Of a DNA stretch of 14,048 nt, positions 1 through 5,631 are shown one piece after another (positions within the stretch are counted from its first letter, which is position 1; each line of letters begins with the position of its first letter). Below the pieces are notes generated by a model that saw nothing but the letters and a program-made list of their open reading frames with translations, ran no database searches and had not been told where the DNA came from. Position numbers and translations under genes: made by a program. Where the stretch lies: NCBI GenBank assembly GCA_905215095.1, contig CAJMOL010000017.1:1-14048 (forward strand), written 5' to 3'. Source of the DNA: an uncultured bacterium (GTDB lineage: Bacteria > Actinomycetota > Coriobacteriia > Coriobacteriales > Coriobacteriaceae).

Positions 1-130
1 AACAAATCCAAGTTAGACCATTTCAAATGGTTCGATGTCTGCCCGGATGCGACACTGAGGTCAGTGTCCATCCTCGCAGTATCCGGTTCTCAAGGTGCAC
101 GCTCTGCGGCTGATCCGGTTCGACCGGGCC
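1..130 (-). other. Probable rRNA operon leader (boxA-like motif and hairpins), cut by window edge
   Basis: No credible ORF. Read on the minus strand, positions 97-85 give CACCTTGAGAACC, resembling the boxA-type TTGAGAAC element of actinobacterial rRNA leaders and 16S-23S spacers. It is followed by a strong hairpin (stem arms 45-58 and 61-73, GGATG plus GACACTGA pairing, one bulged base) and a 7-bp hairpin at 17-31 (ACCATTT/AAATGGT). The minus strand then ends CTTGGATTTGTT, which looks like the bases just before an actinobacterial 16S gene. No mature rRNA lies inside the window, so the rRNA assignment is inference. The alternative is an unrelated structured untranslated region. Confidence 0.4.
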
Positions 131-289
131 GCGCGGCAAGGAGATATATTGCCAGACCGCGAAGCGATGTGGGACGTCAATTCCACTCTTCACAAGTCCT
201 ACACAACTTATCGCTTCCTATATAAGTAATAGAAAGGCTGGTGCAGAAATACTGCGCGTATCAGATGATGACCCTTCGGTTAAGAGATA

Positions 290-318
290 TATAAAGATCG
301 GTCACCTGTAAGTGTCTA
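290..318 (-). promoter_or_regulatory. Candidate promoter for the leftward leader/rRNA unit
   Basis: On the minus strand TAGACA (313-318) and TTTATA (290-295) are separated by exactly 17 bp, a good sigma70-type promoter. It lies downstream of the rplT terminator and faces the boxA-like leader at 1-130. Further AT-rich TATATA elements at 219-226 could be a second start site but lack a convincing -35. The rest of 131-330 shows nothing else I can name. Confidence 0.4.
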
Positions 319-355
319 TCTACCCGCGCTTTTGCTATATAAACCAGCGCTTTCG

Positions 356-395
356 ATAAAAAAGAGGGAGTGCCGCGCACAGTGCGACACTCCCC
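356..395 (-). terminator. Intrinsic terminator of the infC-rpmI-rplT operon
   Basis: Minus-strand arms GGGAGTG (394-388) and CACTCCC (372-366) pair around a loop that has its own small CGCA/TGCG hairpin. The stem is followed by CT and then six T residues (363-358). It begins about 20 nt after the rplT stop codon. Confidence 0.85.
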
Positions 396-415
396 TAGCG
401 ATTCAACAGAATCTA

Positions 416-775
416 TTAGGCCTCGAGAGCCTTCTTGGCAATGGCAGCCAGCTCGTTGAAGGACTCGATGTCCTCGTAAGCCATCTGAGCCAGGACCTTG
501 CGGTCGAGCTCGATACCGGCAACCTTCAGGCCGTGCATGAACTGAGAATAAGAGATGTCGTTCAGGCGAGCGGCGGCGTTGATACGGGTGATCCAGAGAG
601 AACGGATCTCACGCTTCTTGTTGCGGCGATCACGATACTGATACTGCAGGGAGTGCTGGACCTGCTCTTTAGCATGCTTGTAAGTACGCGAAGCGGCACC
701 GTAGTAACCCTTCGCACGGTGCATAACGGTACGGCGCTTCTTCTTGGCGGCAACAGCGCGCTTAATACGTGCCAT
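416..775 (-). CDS. rplT: 50S ribosomal protein L20
   Basis: Encodes 119 residues, the normal L20 length. The N-terminus MARIKRAVAAKKKRRTVMHR and the later RDRRNKKREIRSLW and GLKVAGIELDRKVLA stretches are typical of the family. L20 binds 23S rRNA early in large-subunit assembly through its basic N-terminal helix; the C-terminal globular domain is also the part that binds operon mRNA in bacteria where L20 autoregulates. It is the last gene of infC-rpmI-rplT, 46 bp after rpmI, with an AGGAG ribosome site 10 nt before ATG, and is followed by a strong terminator. The intrinsic-terminator-like hairpin ahead of infC (1620-1654) makes L20-dependent attenuation plausible here, but no L20 binding site was proven. 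Confidence 0.97.
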   Translation of the reverse strand: MARIKRAVAAKKKRRTVMHRAKGYYGAASRTYKHAKEQVQHSLQYQYRDRRNKKREIRSLWITRINAAARLNDISYSQFMHGLKVAGIELDRKVLAQMAYEDIESFNELAAIAKKALEA

Positions 776-821
776 GTTCTATCAACTCCTAGACGGTAAA
801 ACGAAAAACGGGAACGCGAAC

Positions 822-1013
822 TTAGGCGAGACGCGACTTGATGACCTTGCGGTCGGCAGCGGCGATCTCGGTCTCCTGACGGAAGCCACGCTTACGCTTG
901 GTGGACTTCTTGCTCAGGATGTGGCTCTTAAAAGCCTTGGCGCGCATAAGCTTGCCGGTACCAGTCTTGCGGAAACGCTTCTTGGTGCCGCTGTGGGACT
1001 TCATCTTAGGCAT
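822..1013 (-). CDS. rpmI: 50S ribosomal protein L35
   Basis: Encodes 63 highly basic residues, the usual L35 size. [20 protein letters not shown] at the N-terminus is diagnostic of the family, and the middle contains [21 protein letters not shown]35 is a small structural protein of the 50S subunit. AAGGAG lies 6 nt before the ATG. It sits between infC (32 bp gap) and rplT (46 bp gap), the standard three-gene order, so it is almost certainly co-transcribed with both. Confidence 0.97.
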   Translation of the reverse strand: MPKMKSHSGTKKRFRKTGTGKLMRAKAFKSHILSKKSTKRKRGFRQETEIAAADRKVIKSRLA

Positions 1014-1045
1014 GAAATACTCCTTAATCGGTTACAGAACACTAG

Positions 1046-1600
1046 TTACTTGGTATCGCTTGCCGCTTTGTCCTCATCAAAGGCGCCCTTAATCGGGGCG
1101 AGCAGCATAAGCATGTTACGGCCTTCCATCTTAGGCTTGGACTCGACCGTAGCGTAAGGCTTGAGATCCTCGGCGAGACGCTCGAGAACGTTAAGGCCCT
1201 GCTCCGGGTGAGCCATCTCACGGCCGCGGAACATGATGGTGATCTTAACGCGTGCGCCCTTCTTGAGGAAACGCAGAACGTGGCCCTTCTTGGTCTCGTA
1301 GTCGCCAACGTCGATCTTGGGTCGGAACTTCATTTCCTTGACCTCGACCTTGGACTGGTTCTTACGAGCAGCCTTGGCCTTCATGGCCTGCTGGTACTTG
1401 AACTTACCGTAGTCCATGACCTTGCAGACCGGCGGCTCCGCGTTGGGAGCGATCTCGACCAGGTCGAGACCCTGATCGTCGGCGACGCGCTGGGCATCGC
1501 GGATGGCGAACAGGCCGAGCTGAGAGCCATCGACGCCAATCAAACGGCACGAAGATGCAGTGATCTCGTCGTTGATGCGGGTGTCATCAGACTTAGCTAT
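1046..1600 (-). CDS. infC: Translation initiation factor IF-3, probable AUA start
   Basis: IF-3 binds the 30S subunit, prevents premature 50S joining and rejects non-canonical start codons. The protein shows the family N-domain (RINDEI near the start, LGLFAIRDAQRVADDQGLDLVEIAPNA in pieces, PPVCKVMDYGKFKY), the basic linker and the C-domain (EMKFRPKIDVGDYETK, then FLKKGARVKITIMFRGRE). An ATG at 1613-1615 would give 189 residues but has no ribosome binding site; the sequence in front of it is a T-tract. A perfect GGAGGT (1613-1608) instead overlaps that ATG and is 7 nt before an in-frame ATA at 1600-1598. I therefore chose AUA, giving 184 residues (IAKSDDTRINDEI, initiator read as Met). Rare start codons are an established autoregulatory feature of infC in other bacteria. 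First gene of the operon with rpmI and rplT. Confidence 0.95.
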   Translation of the reverse strand: MAKSDDTRINDEITASSCRLIGVDGSQLGLFAIRDAQRVADDQGLDLVEIAPNAEPPVCKVMDYGKFKYQQAMKAKAARKNQSKVEVKEMKFRPKIDVGDYETKKGHVLRFLKKGARVKITIMFRGREMAHPEQGLNVLERLAEDLKPYATVESKPKMEGRNMLMLLAPIKGAFDEDKAASDTK

Positions 1601-1605
1601 TTTCC

Positions 1606-1668
1606 CTACCTCCATTCATAAAAAAATAACCCGGCGCTTCTTTGCAACCAGGTCGTACACATAGACAT
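1606..1668 (-). CDS. Possible 20-residue leader peptide upstream of infC
   Basis: A short ORF, MSMCTTWLQRSAGLFFYEWR, begins at ATG 1668 or more likely the second ATG at 1662, which has GAGG 6 nt upstream. It runs through the whole terminator-like hairpin and T-tract and ends in a TAG (1608-1606) overlapping the infC GGAGGT site. Ribosomes translating it would disrupt the hairpin and finish next to the infC start. It is too short for codon statistics, so it could be chance; no homologue is recognised. Confidence 0.3.
   Translation of the reverse strand: MSMCTTWLQRSAGLFFYEWR
1620..1654 (-). terminator. Attenuator-like hairpin in the infC leader
   Basis: Minus-strand GACCTGG (1654-1648) pairs with CCGGGTT (1634-1628), including two G-U pairs, and an inner GC/GC pair closes an AAAGAA loop. 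An A and then seven T residues (1626-1620) follow, immediately before the infC ribosome site. This has the form of an intrinsic terminator placed to stop transcription before infC. In Bacillus the same operon is controlled by L20 through premature termination; that parallel is inference here. Confidence 0.5.
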
Positions 1669-1733
1669 CCTCGGTATGAGGAAGGGAATCTAAGTTGTAT
1701 GACCAGTCAGCTGCTCATTGGCGCCAAAAGGTG

Positions 1734-1749
1734 GGAACCCTCGGGTTCC
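1734..1749 (-). other. Perfect 7-bp hairpin in the infC leader
   Basis: GGAACCC and GGGTTCC arms are separated by only two bases, about 85 nt upstream of the terminator-like hairpin and within the predicted leader transcript. It may be part of an RNA fold that competes with the attenuator, or simply stabilise the leader. No known riboswitch or T-box motif was recognised around it. Confidence 0.4.
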
Positions 1750-1782
1750 TCTTTAGGGCATTGCGGGAACAACGCCTTGCGA

Positions 1783-1791
1783 ATAATAACA
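1783..1791 (-). promoter_or_regulatory. Extended -10 promoter of the infC operon
   Basis: Minus strand reads TGT-TATTAT, a TGn extended -10 whose hexamer matches TATAAT at five of six positions. The -35 region is poor. It lies just beyond the terminator copy at 1818-1847 and would give a leader of roughly 175 nt before the infC start. Confidence 0.5.
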
Positions 1792-1817
1792 CGTACAGCG
1801 CGTTATCACATTACGTA

Positions 1818-1847
1818 CACGAAAAAGGGGGCCTTGACCCCCTTGAA
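1818..1847 (-). terminator. Second copy of the tRNA-Leu type terminator
   Basis: Minus-strand AAGGGGG and CCCCCTT pair around TCAAGG, followed by TTTCG. It is nearly identical to the terminator at 2001-2030, differing mainly in the loop, and follows a 3' fragment of tRNA-Leu rather than a whole tRNA. It insulates the infC promoter from readthrough. Confidence 0.7.
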
Positions 1848-1854
1848 GCGCAGG

Positions 1855-1885
1855 TGCATGTATGGTGCCCGAGGCGAGACTCGAA
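1855..1885 (-). repeat. 31-nt duplicate of the tRNA-Leu 3' end
   Basis: Positions 1855-1885 are identical to 2039-2069, which is the T-loop, 3' T-stem strand, 3' acceptor strand, discriminator and CCA of tRNA-Leu plus 8 nt of 3' flank. The 5' strand of the T-stem, anticodon arm and the rest are absent, so this is not a tRNA gene. With the adjacent terminator copy, the duplication covers about 68 bp at an offset of 183-184 bp. It has the form of an attachment-site type duplication or a partial tandem copy. Confidence 0.8.
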
Positions 1886-1886
1886 G

Positions 1887-1993
1887 GGCCTTCGCTTCGC
1901 GAAGCCCCGGGCTTCGGGCGCATGGCGCCCTCGCCACGCTCCGCTACAAACAGGCCGCAGGCCTGTTTGCTTAACGCTTCGCGCGCTCACGCG
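1887..1993. repeat. Cluster of perfect hairpins between the two tRNA-Leu 3' ends
   Basis: Consecutive palindromes fill this GC-rich stretch: CGAAGCCC/GGGCTTCG (1900-1916), GGGCGC/GCGCCC (1916-1930), CAAACAGGCC/GGCCTGTTTG with a GCA loop (1947-1969) and CGCG/CGCG (1982-1993). No credible protein is encoded. It could be a REP- or MITE-like repeat unit, a degraded inserted element, or a structured transcript. No second copy occurs in this window. Confidence 0.55.
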
Positions 1994-2000
1994 AGTCCGG

Positions 2001-2030
2001 CACGAAAAAGGGGGCCGCAACCCCCTTGAA
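2001..2030 (-). terminator. Intrinsic terminator of tRNA-Leu
   Basis: Minus-strand AAGGGGG and CCCCCTT pair around TTGCGG, followed by TTTCGTG. The hairpin begins about 20 nt beyond the tRNA CCA end. Confidence 0.8.
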
Positions 2031-2046
2031 CGTTCACTTGCATGTA

Positions 2047-2133
2047 TGGTGCCCGAGGCGAGACTCGAACTCGCACGTTGTTGCCAACGGTGGATTTTGA
2101 GTCCACTGCGTCTGCCAATTCCGCCACTCGGGC
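2047..2133 (-). tRNA. tRNA-Leu (anticodon CAA), CCA encoded
   Basis: Minus strand folds as a class II tRNA: acceptor GCCCGAG/CTCGGGC, D-arm, anticodon stem GTGGA/TCCAC around the loop CTCAAAA (anticodon CAA), a long variable arm CGTTG-GCAA-CAACG, T-stem GCGAG/CTCGC with loop TTCGAGT, discriminator A and genomic CCA (2049-2047). The long variable arm and the anticodon both indicate leucine, reading UUG codons. It lies 39 bp after the transglutaminase-like gene, so it may be co-transcribed with it; TGT-GATAAA around 2151-2159 on the minus strand is a weak possible promoter of its own. Confidence 0.97.
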
Positions 2134-2172
2134 ACGTAATGCGTGAGTTAGTTTATCACAGCTTTCTGTTGA

Positions 2173-3606
2173 TTAGTCCGAAAATGGAACTTCGAGCATT
2201 TCGATAAGCTCAACCTTGCGCAACATCTCCCGCTTACGACATCCACGTCCGTCAACCGAGGCCTCGCCCATCTGGTTGTCATAGGGATCCTCGCGCATAC
2301 CATCGAAAGCAGGCACAAATTCAGCCTGGAATCGGTTGTTGGCCACCATACGCCACGGGTCGAGATTGCCAAAGTAGTGACTACGACGCCATTCCTCCCC
2401 CATCCTGCGTGCCGAGGAACCAAACGATACGTCGGCGTTAAGCCAACCGGTCTGTGGCGTATAGAACTCAGCCCAATCGTGCGGCCCCACCGAATCGGGA
2501 GCAACATACAGGCCGCTCTGCCAACGGGCAGGAACGCCCGCAATGCGGCACATGGTGATAAACGTGAGCGCCATAACGCCGCAATCGCCGCGGAGCGAAT
2601 GCGCGCAGTCATCGGCAATAGATCCCAAAAGCAAGTACGGCGGCTGATAGCGATAGTCGATATGCTGTGTCAGGTAATCATAGATTGCACGAGCGCGATC
2701 GAGCGGATCCTCGAGCCCGTCAATGACACGCTCCGTCAACTGTCGCAGATACGGCGTAAACGCAATATGCGGACGGTCCTCGGAAGTGTCCTCGGGCAGC
2801 GGCGTGTCCATGCACGCATGCGATGGGAGCGCGCCACCATAGATATCGCAATAGGCAGCATCGATGTGATAGCGATAGGTCACCGAGAATGAATGTTCAG
2901 TCGAAGATATCCAAGAGGCAGTACGAGCCGAAACGTTTTCAGAGGCAACGGTACCCTCCGACGTCATATCGAGAACCTCGATTTGAGACTGTTGACGACA
3001 GGCGGCGGCAACGGGAAGCCACGCGCGAACGGCCTCTCCCTCCAGAGCCCCGGGGACAGACACGGATGCCTTAAGCGTGATGACGCGAGTCAACCCGTTT
3101 TGCGACTCCATCTCCCTGAGCATCTGGTTACGCAGCGCAATGCCGTCCGTAGAATCGGGACGCAGGCCCGGAACCTCCTTAGGGTACACGCGAAGCGAAT
3201 CGAGGAAGTTGTCGAGAACGAACAGCTCGCCATCGATAAAGCGCCAGTCAATACGCTTACGATTAATCAGGTCATCAAACTGCTCTTCGGTAAACTTTGG
3301 CCACTCCTCGCGAATCATCGCAATAGCCTGATCGCGCGACACCGAAAAATGAAGCGGCGTCTCGAGCATGCGATACCGCTCGGCACGAACGCAGGCAGCA
3401 AGCGAGGGATCGGGATCTTGGGCAAGTAGGCGGTCGCAAGCCTCAATAGCCTGCGAAAGATACCCCGCGTCCTTTAAACGCAGAATCTCGGGTGGCAAGC
3501 CAACATCTAGAAAACGGAAGTCATCATTGCAAACATCAACAGAGCAACCAACAGGACCCTCGCCAATAACCTTCCCATCCGAAGGCAGCACATCAATAAC
3601 AGCCAT
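2173..3606 (-). CDS. Transglutaminase-like superfamily protein
   Basis: Encodes 477 residues. A transglutaminase-like core fills the C-terminal half: RGDCGVMALTFITMCRIAGVPARW carries the nucleophile (Cys near 342), GPHDWAEFY the His (near 376) and LNADVSFG the Asp (near 392), a complete papain-type triad. Proteins of this family are proteases, amidases or peptide cross-linking enzymes, so the substrate cannot be given. The N-terminal ~200 residues are mainly helical (LKDAGYLSQAIEACDRLLAQ looks TPR-like), followed by a beta-rich middle. No signal peptide or membrane segment is visible, so it is probably cytoplasmic. GTG at 3624 would add six residues, but GGAG lies 7 nt before the ATG at 3606, which I prefer. 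Its own promoter precedes it; tRNA-Leu follows. Confidence 0.85.
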   Translation of the reverse strand: MAVIDVLPSDGKVIGEGPVGCSVDVCNDDFRFLDVGLPPEILRLKDAGYLSQAIEACDRLLAQDPDPSLAACVRAERYRMLETPLHFSVSRDQAIAMIREEWPKFTEEQFDDLINRKRIDWRFIDGELFVLDNFLDSLRVYPKEVPGLRPDSTDGIALRNQMLREMESQNGLTRVITLKASVSVPGALEGEAVRAWLPVAAACRQQSQIEVLDMTSEGTVASENVSARTASWISSTEHSFSVTYRYHIDAAYCDIYGGALPSHACMDTPLPEDTSEDRPHIAFTPYLRQLTERVIDGLEDPLDRARAIYDYLTQHIDYRYQPPYLLLGSIADDCAHSLRGDCGVMALTFITMCRIAGVPARWQSGLYVAPDSVGPHDWAEFYTPQTGWLNADVSFGSSARRMGEEWRRSHYFGNLDPWRMVANNRFQAEFVPAFDGMREDPYDNQMGEASVDGRGCRKREMLRKVELIEMLEVPFSD

Positions 3607-3641
3607 ACCAAAACTCCAAGTCACTAGAACGCTTGAAGCCC

Positions 3642-3671
3642 ATTGTAGCGAGATAAAAAAGAAAGCCCCAA
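3642..3671 (-). promoter_or_regulatory. Candidate promoter of the transglutaminase-like gene
   Basis: On the minus strand TACAAT (3642-3647) is a five-of-six -10 match, preceded after 18 bp by TTGGGG (3666-3671), a partial -35. It would start transcription about 30 nt before the ATG at 3606. Confidence 0.45.
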
Positions 3672-3749
3672 TAAAGGAACTCTCAACACCGATAAACGGT
3701 ACCTATAAAAAATGAATTCAGCCCAGTAACCCTGTAGCGAGTTAACGAA

Positions 3750-3843
3750 GGAGGCCCCGTTTCCCCGGAGCTGATTCCGTCGCGCGACTTCTGGCGAAGC
3801 CAGGTGAGCGCGAGGGAAACAGCGTAGGGGAAACGGGACCTCC
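3750..3843 (-). repeat. 94-bp nested inverted repeat (structured element) after fba
   Basis: Outer arms 3750-3766 and 3827-3843 are 17 nt each and pair throughout except one position, which is a G-U wobble if transcribed leftward but an A-C mismatch if transcribed rightward. Inside, TCGCGC/GCGCGA (3780-3785, 3808-3813) encloses CTGGC-GAA-GCCAG (3791-3803). No ORF fits. It lies just after the fba stop on the transcribed strand, so it may end or stabilise fba mRNA, but only a weak T-tract follows. A dispersed palindromic repeat or a small structured RNA are alternatives. Confidence 0.65.
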
Positions 3844-3865
3844 GGCGGGAAAGTTAAACCGCTAC

Positions 3866-4732
3866 TTACGCCTTGTTGACGGAGCCAAACTCCTCCATGA
3901 GCTCCTTGGTGCGGGCAACGATGTTGTCGCGACCAGGCTTGAGGAGCTTGCGGGGGTCAAAGCCCTTGCCCTGCTGATCCTTGCCAGCCTCGATGTACTC
4001 GCGGACGCCCTTGGCGAAGACGAGCTGCAGATCGGTGTTGACGTTAATCTTGGAGATGCCCAGGGAAATGGCCTTCTTGATCTGATCCTCGGGGATGCCG
4101 GTACCACCGTGCAGAACGAGGGGCAGGTCGCCGGTCTGAGCCTTAATCTCGCCCAGACGCTCGAAGGAAAGGCCAGCCCAGTCGGCGGGATACACGCCGT
4201 GGATGTTGCCGATACCGCAGGCGAGGAAGTCGACGCCCAGGTCAGCAATCTGCTTGCACTCAGCAGGATCAGCGAGCTCGCCGCTGGAGGTCACGCCGTC
4301 CTCGGTGCCGCCGATGCCGCCGACCTCGGCCTCGATGGACATGCCCTTGGAGTGGGCAAGCTCAACGAGCTCCTTGGTGCGATCGAGGTTAAGCTGGAAG
4401 GTCTCCTCGTGAGAGCCGTCATACATGATGGACGTGAAGCCGGCCTCGATGCACTTGAAGCAGTCCTCGTAAGAACCGTGATCGAGGTGAAGGGCGACGG
4501 GAACGGTAACGCCCGTGGCCTCGACGGCAGCCTTGACCATGTCGGCGCAGACCTTGAAACCGCCCATCCACTTAGCGGCACCAGCGGTGCACTGAAGGAT
4601 CAGCGGAGACTTGGCCTCCTCGGCGGCCTGGAGAATAGCCAGGGTCCACTCGAGGTTGTTGGTGTTGAAGGCACCGAGAGCGTACTTGCCGGCCTCGGCC
4701 TTCTTGAGCATGTCTGCTGCGTTGACGAGCAT
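3866..4732 (-). CDS. fba: Class II fructose-1,6-bisphosphate aldolase
   Basis: Encodes a 288-residue zinc-dependent aldolase that interconverts fructose 1,6-bisphosphate with dihydroxyacetone phosphate and glyceraldehyde 3-phosphate in glycolysis and gluconeogenesis. Family signatures are in order: LHLDHGS (Asp84 catalytic, His85 zinc), YDGSHEETFQLN, EAEVGGIGGTEDG, NIHGVYP (His178, zinc), VLHGGTGIPEDQI (His208, zinc), and the phosphate-binding KINVNTDLQ. Tagatose-bisphosphate aldolases share this fold, but the length and motifs fit Fba well. An upstream in-frame ATG (4828) would add 32 residues without family similarity and would overlap the promoter; AGGAGG 8 nt before ATG 4732 decides the start. 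It is monocistronic, with its own promoter and the structured element at 3750-3843 downstream. Confidence 0.95.
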   Translation of the reverse strand: MLVNAADMLKKAEAGKYALGAFNTNNLEWTLAILQAAEEAKSPLILQCTAGAAKWMGGFKVCADMVKAAVEATGVTVPVALHLDHGSYEDCFKCIEAGFTSIMYDGSHEETFQLNLDRTKELVELAHSKGMSIEAEVGGIGGTEDGVTSSGELADPAECKQIADLGVDFLACGIGNIHGVYPADWAGLSFERLGEIKAQTGDLPLVLHGGTGIPEDQIKKAISLGISKINVNTDLQLVFAKGVREYIEAGKDQQGKGFDPRKLLKPGRDNIVARTKELMEEFGSVNKA

Positions 4733-4772
4733 AAAAGAAACCTCCTGTAAGGTTGCTCCGATAACGCCTGAG

Positions 4773-4809
4773 ATTTTACCACGGCGCACCCGAGCATAAA
4801 CGTTCGTTT
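4773..4809 (-). promoter_or_regulatory. fba promoter with overlapping palindrome
   Basis: Minus strand has the extended -10 TGG-TAAAAT (hexamer 4773-4778) and a -35-like TTTATG (4795-4800) 16 bp upstream. The inverted repeat AAACG-TT-CGTTT (4798-4809) overlaps the -35 and could be an operator. The leader to the ATG at 4732 is about 35 nt. Confidence 0.5.
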
Positions 4810-4861
4810 GTTCACGAATATCGTCCAAACAGACTTTTTTTGACCGTTTGCCCTACGGAAT

Positions 4862-4922
4862 CGACCCGTTGGGGAAAAATAGCTTGACGTTTGGACGCTT
4901 CTCGTGCTTTAGAAGCTGACTA
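4862..4922 (-). terminator. Weak candidate terminator after the MBL-fold gene
   Basis: After the stop codon the minus strand has GCTTCT/AGAAGC (about 4915-4896) and an outer AGCTT/AAGCT pairing, followed by ATTTTT (about 4880-4875). The stems are imperfect, so this is only a plausible end for the recJ-relA-MBL transcript. Confidence 0.3.
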
Positions 4923-4927
4923 TAAAG

Positions 4928-5611
4928 CTACACCTGCATGAAAGGGTTCTGCATGAGCTCGCGTGCCATGGTGGTCGAATCACCATGGCCGGTTAAGCAA
5001 ACGGTATCGGGTGGAAGAAGCCGGGCGAGCTTGGAGAGCGAGCGCAGAATCGCCGCCTCGTCGCCACCGGCAAGATCGGTGCGGCCGTGGCTGCCCGGGA
5101 ACAGGGTGTCGCCAACAAAGGCGATGCTTCCCTGCTCGGTGGCGGCGAACAAGACGATCCCGCCCGGCGTATGCCCTGGTGTCTCGATCACCTGCAGGCA
5201 GATATCGCCCACCTCGATAGCATCGCCCTCGGCGAGCAGGCACGTCGGCTCCCCGGGGTCGGGCGTCTCAATGCCCCACATAGCTCGCTGTTCCTCGATA
5301 TTCGCATGCGGCACCGCCGCATCCTTAGCACACAGCTCATACTGGCAGCCCTCGCCAACGGCGGTTCGCACGCCGGCAACACCACCAACATGATCGGCAT
5401 GGCCATGAGTGCATACGGCGCCAAGCACGCGTACGCCGGGATGTTCGGCTCGAATATGCTCCACCAGGCGCTCGCCTTCCCACGCAGGGTCGATAATCAC
5501 GCACTCATTGCCCGAAATAAAAGCATAGCTATTGGTCTGAATGGGACCGTTTACGAGCGTCTCAATCTCGACCGATCCCTTGGGAGTTACATCCAAGGAC
5601 ACAGCACTCAT
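4928..5611 (-). CDS. MBL-fold metallo-hydrolase (glyoxalase II-like)
   Basis: Encodes 227 residues with a complete metallo-beta-lactamase fold: THGHADH at 68-74 (metal ligands), TPGHTPGG (His147), FVGDTLFPGSHGRTDL (Asp168) and TGHGDST (His209). The short form without the C-terminal helical domain of classical glyoxalase II resembles the GloC/YcbL group, which hydrolyse thioesters such as S-lactoylglutathione; substrate specificity cannot be read from sequence. No signal peptide, so cytoplasmic. The ATG at 5611 is preceded by AGGAGAGGG. It follows relA by 84 bp, a gap containing a perfect 12-bp hairpin, and probably belongs to the recJ-relA unit, since similar hydrolases occur near relA in Firmicutes. 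Confidence 0.88.
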   Translation of the reverse strand: MSAVSLDVTPKGSVEIETLVNGPIQTNSYAFISGNECVIIDPAWEGERLVEHIRAEHPGVRVLGAVCTHGHADHVGGVAGVRTAVGEGCQYELCAKDAAVPHANIEEQRAMWGIETPDPGEPTCLLAEGDAIEVGDICLQVIETPGHTPGGIVLFAATEQGSIAFVGDTLFPGSHGRTDLAGGDEAAILRSLSKLARLLPPDTVCLTGHGDSTTMARELMQNPFMQV

Positions 5612-5631
5612 GTCCCTCTCCTCTCTATAGA

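Noticed and set aside
85..140. T-arm-like GGTTCGACC suggesting a tRNA
   Set aside because: No acceptor, D or anticodon stems could be fitted on either strand.
1..228. Open plus-strand frame entering from the left edge
   Set aside because: About 75 codons without a stop, but the residues look random and the region is better explained as a structured leader on the other strand.
1855..1885. Second tRNA-Leu gene
   Set aside because: Only the T-loop and 3' acceptor part are present; the 5' acceptor strand, anticodon arm and variable arm are missing.
1695..2207. 170-codon plus-strand ORF containing EARLELARCCQRWILSP
   Set aside because: This is the well-known spurious translation of antisense tRNA; it crosses tRNA-Leu, terminators and the hairpin cluster.
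4109..4750. 213-codon plus-strand ORF
   Set aside because: Antisense to fba; no ribosome site or motif.
4733..4828. Upstream ATG of fba adding 32 residues
   Set aside because: It lies upstream of the predicted -10, lacks a ribosome site and adds non-homologous sequence; AGGAGG before 4732 is decisive.
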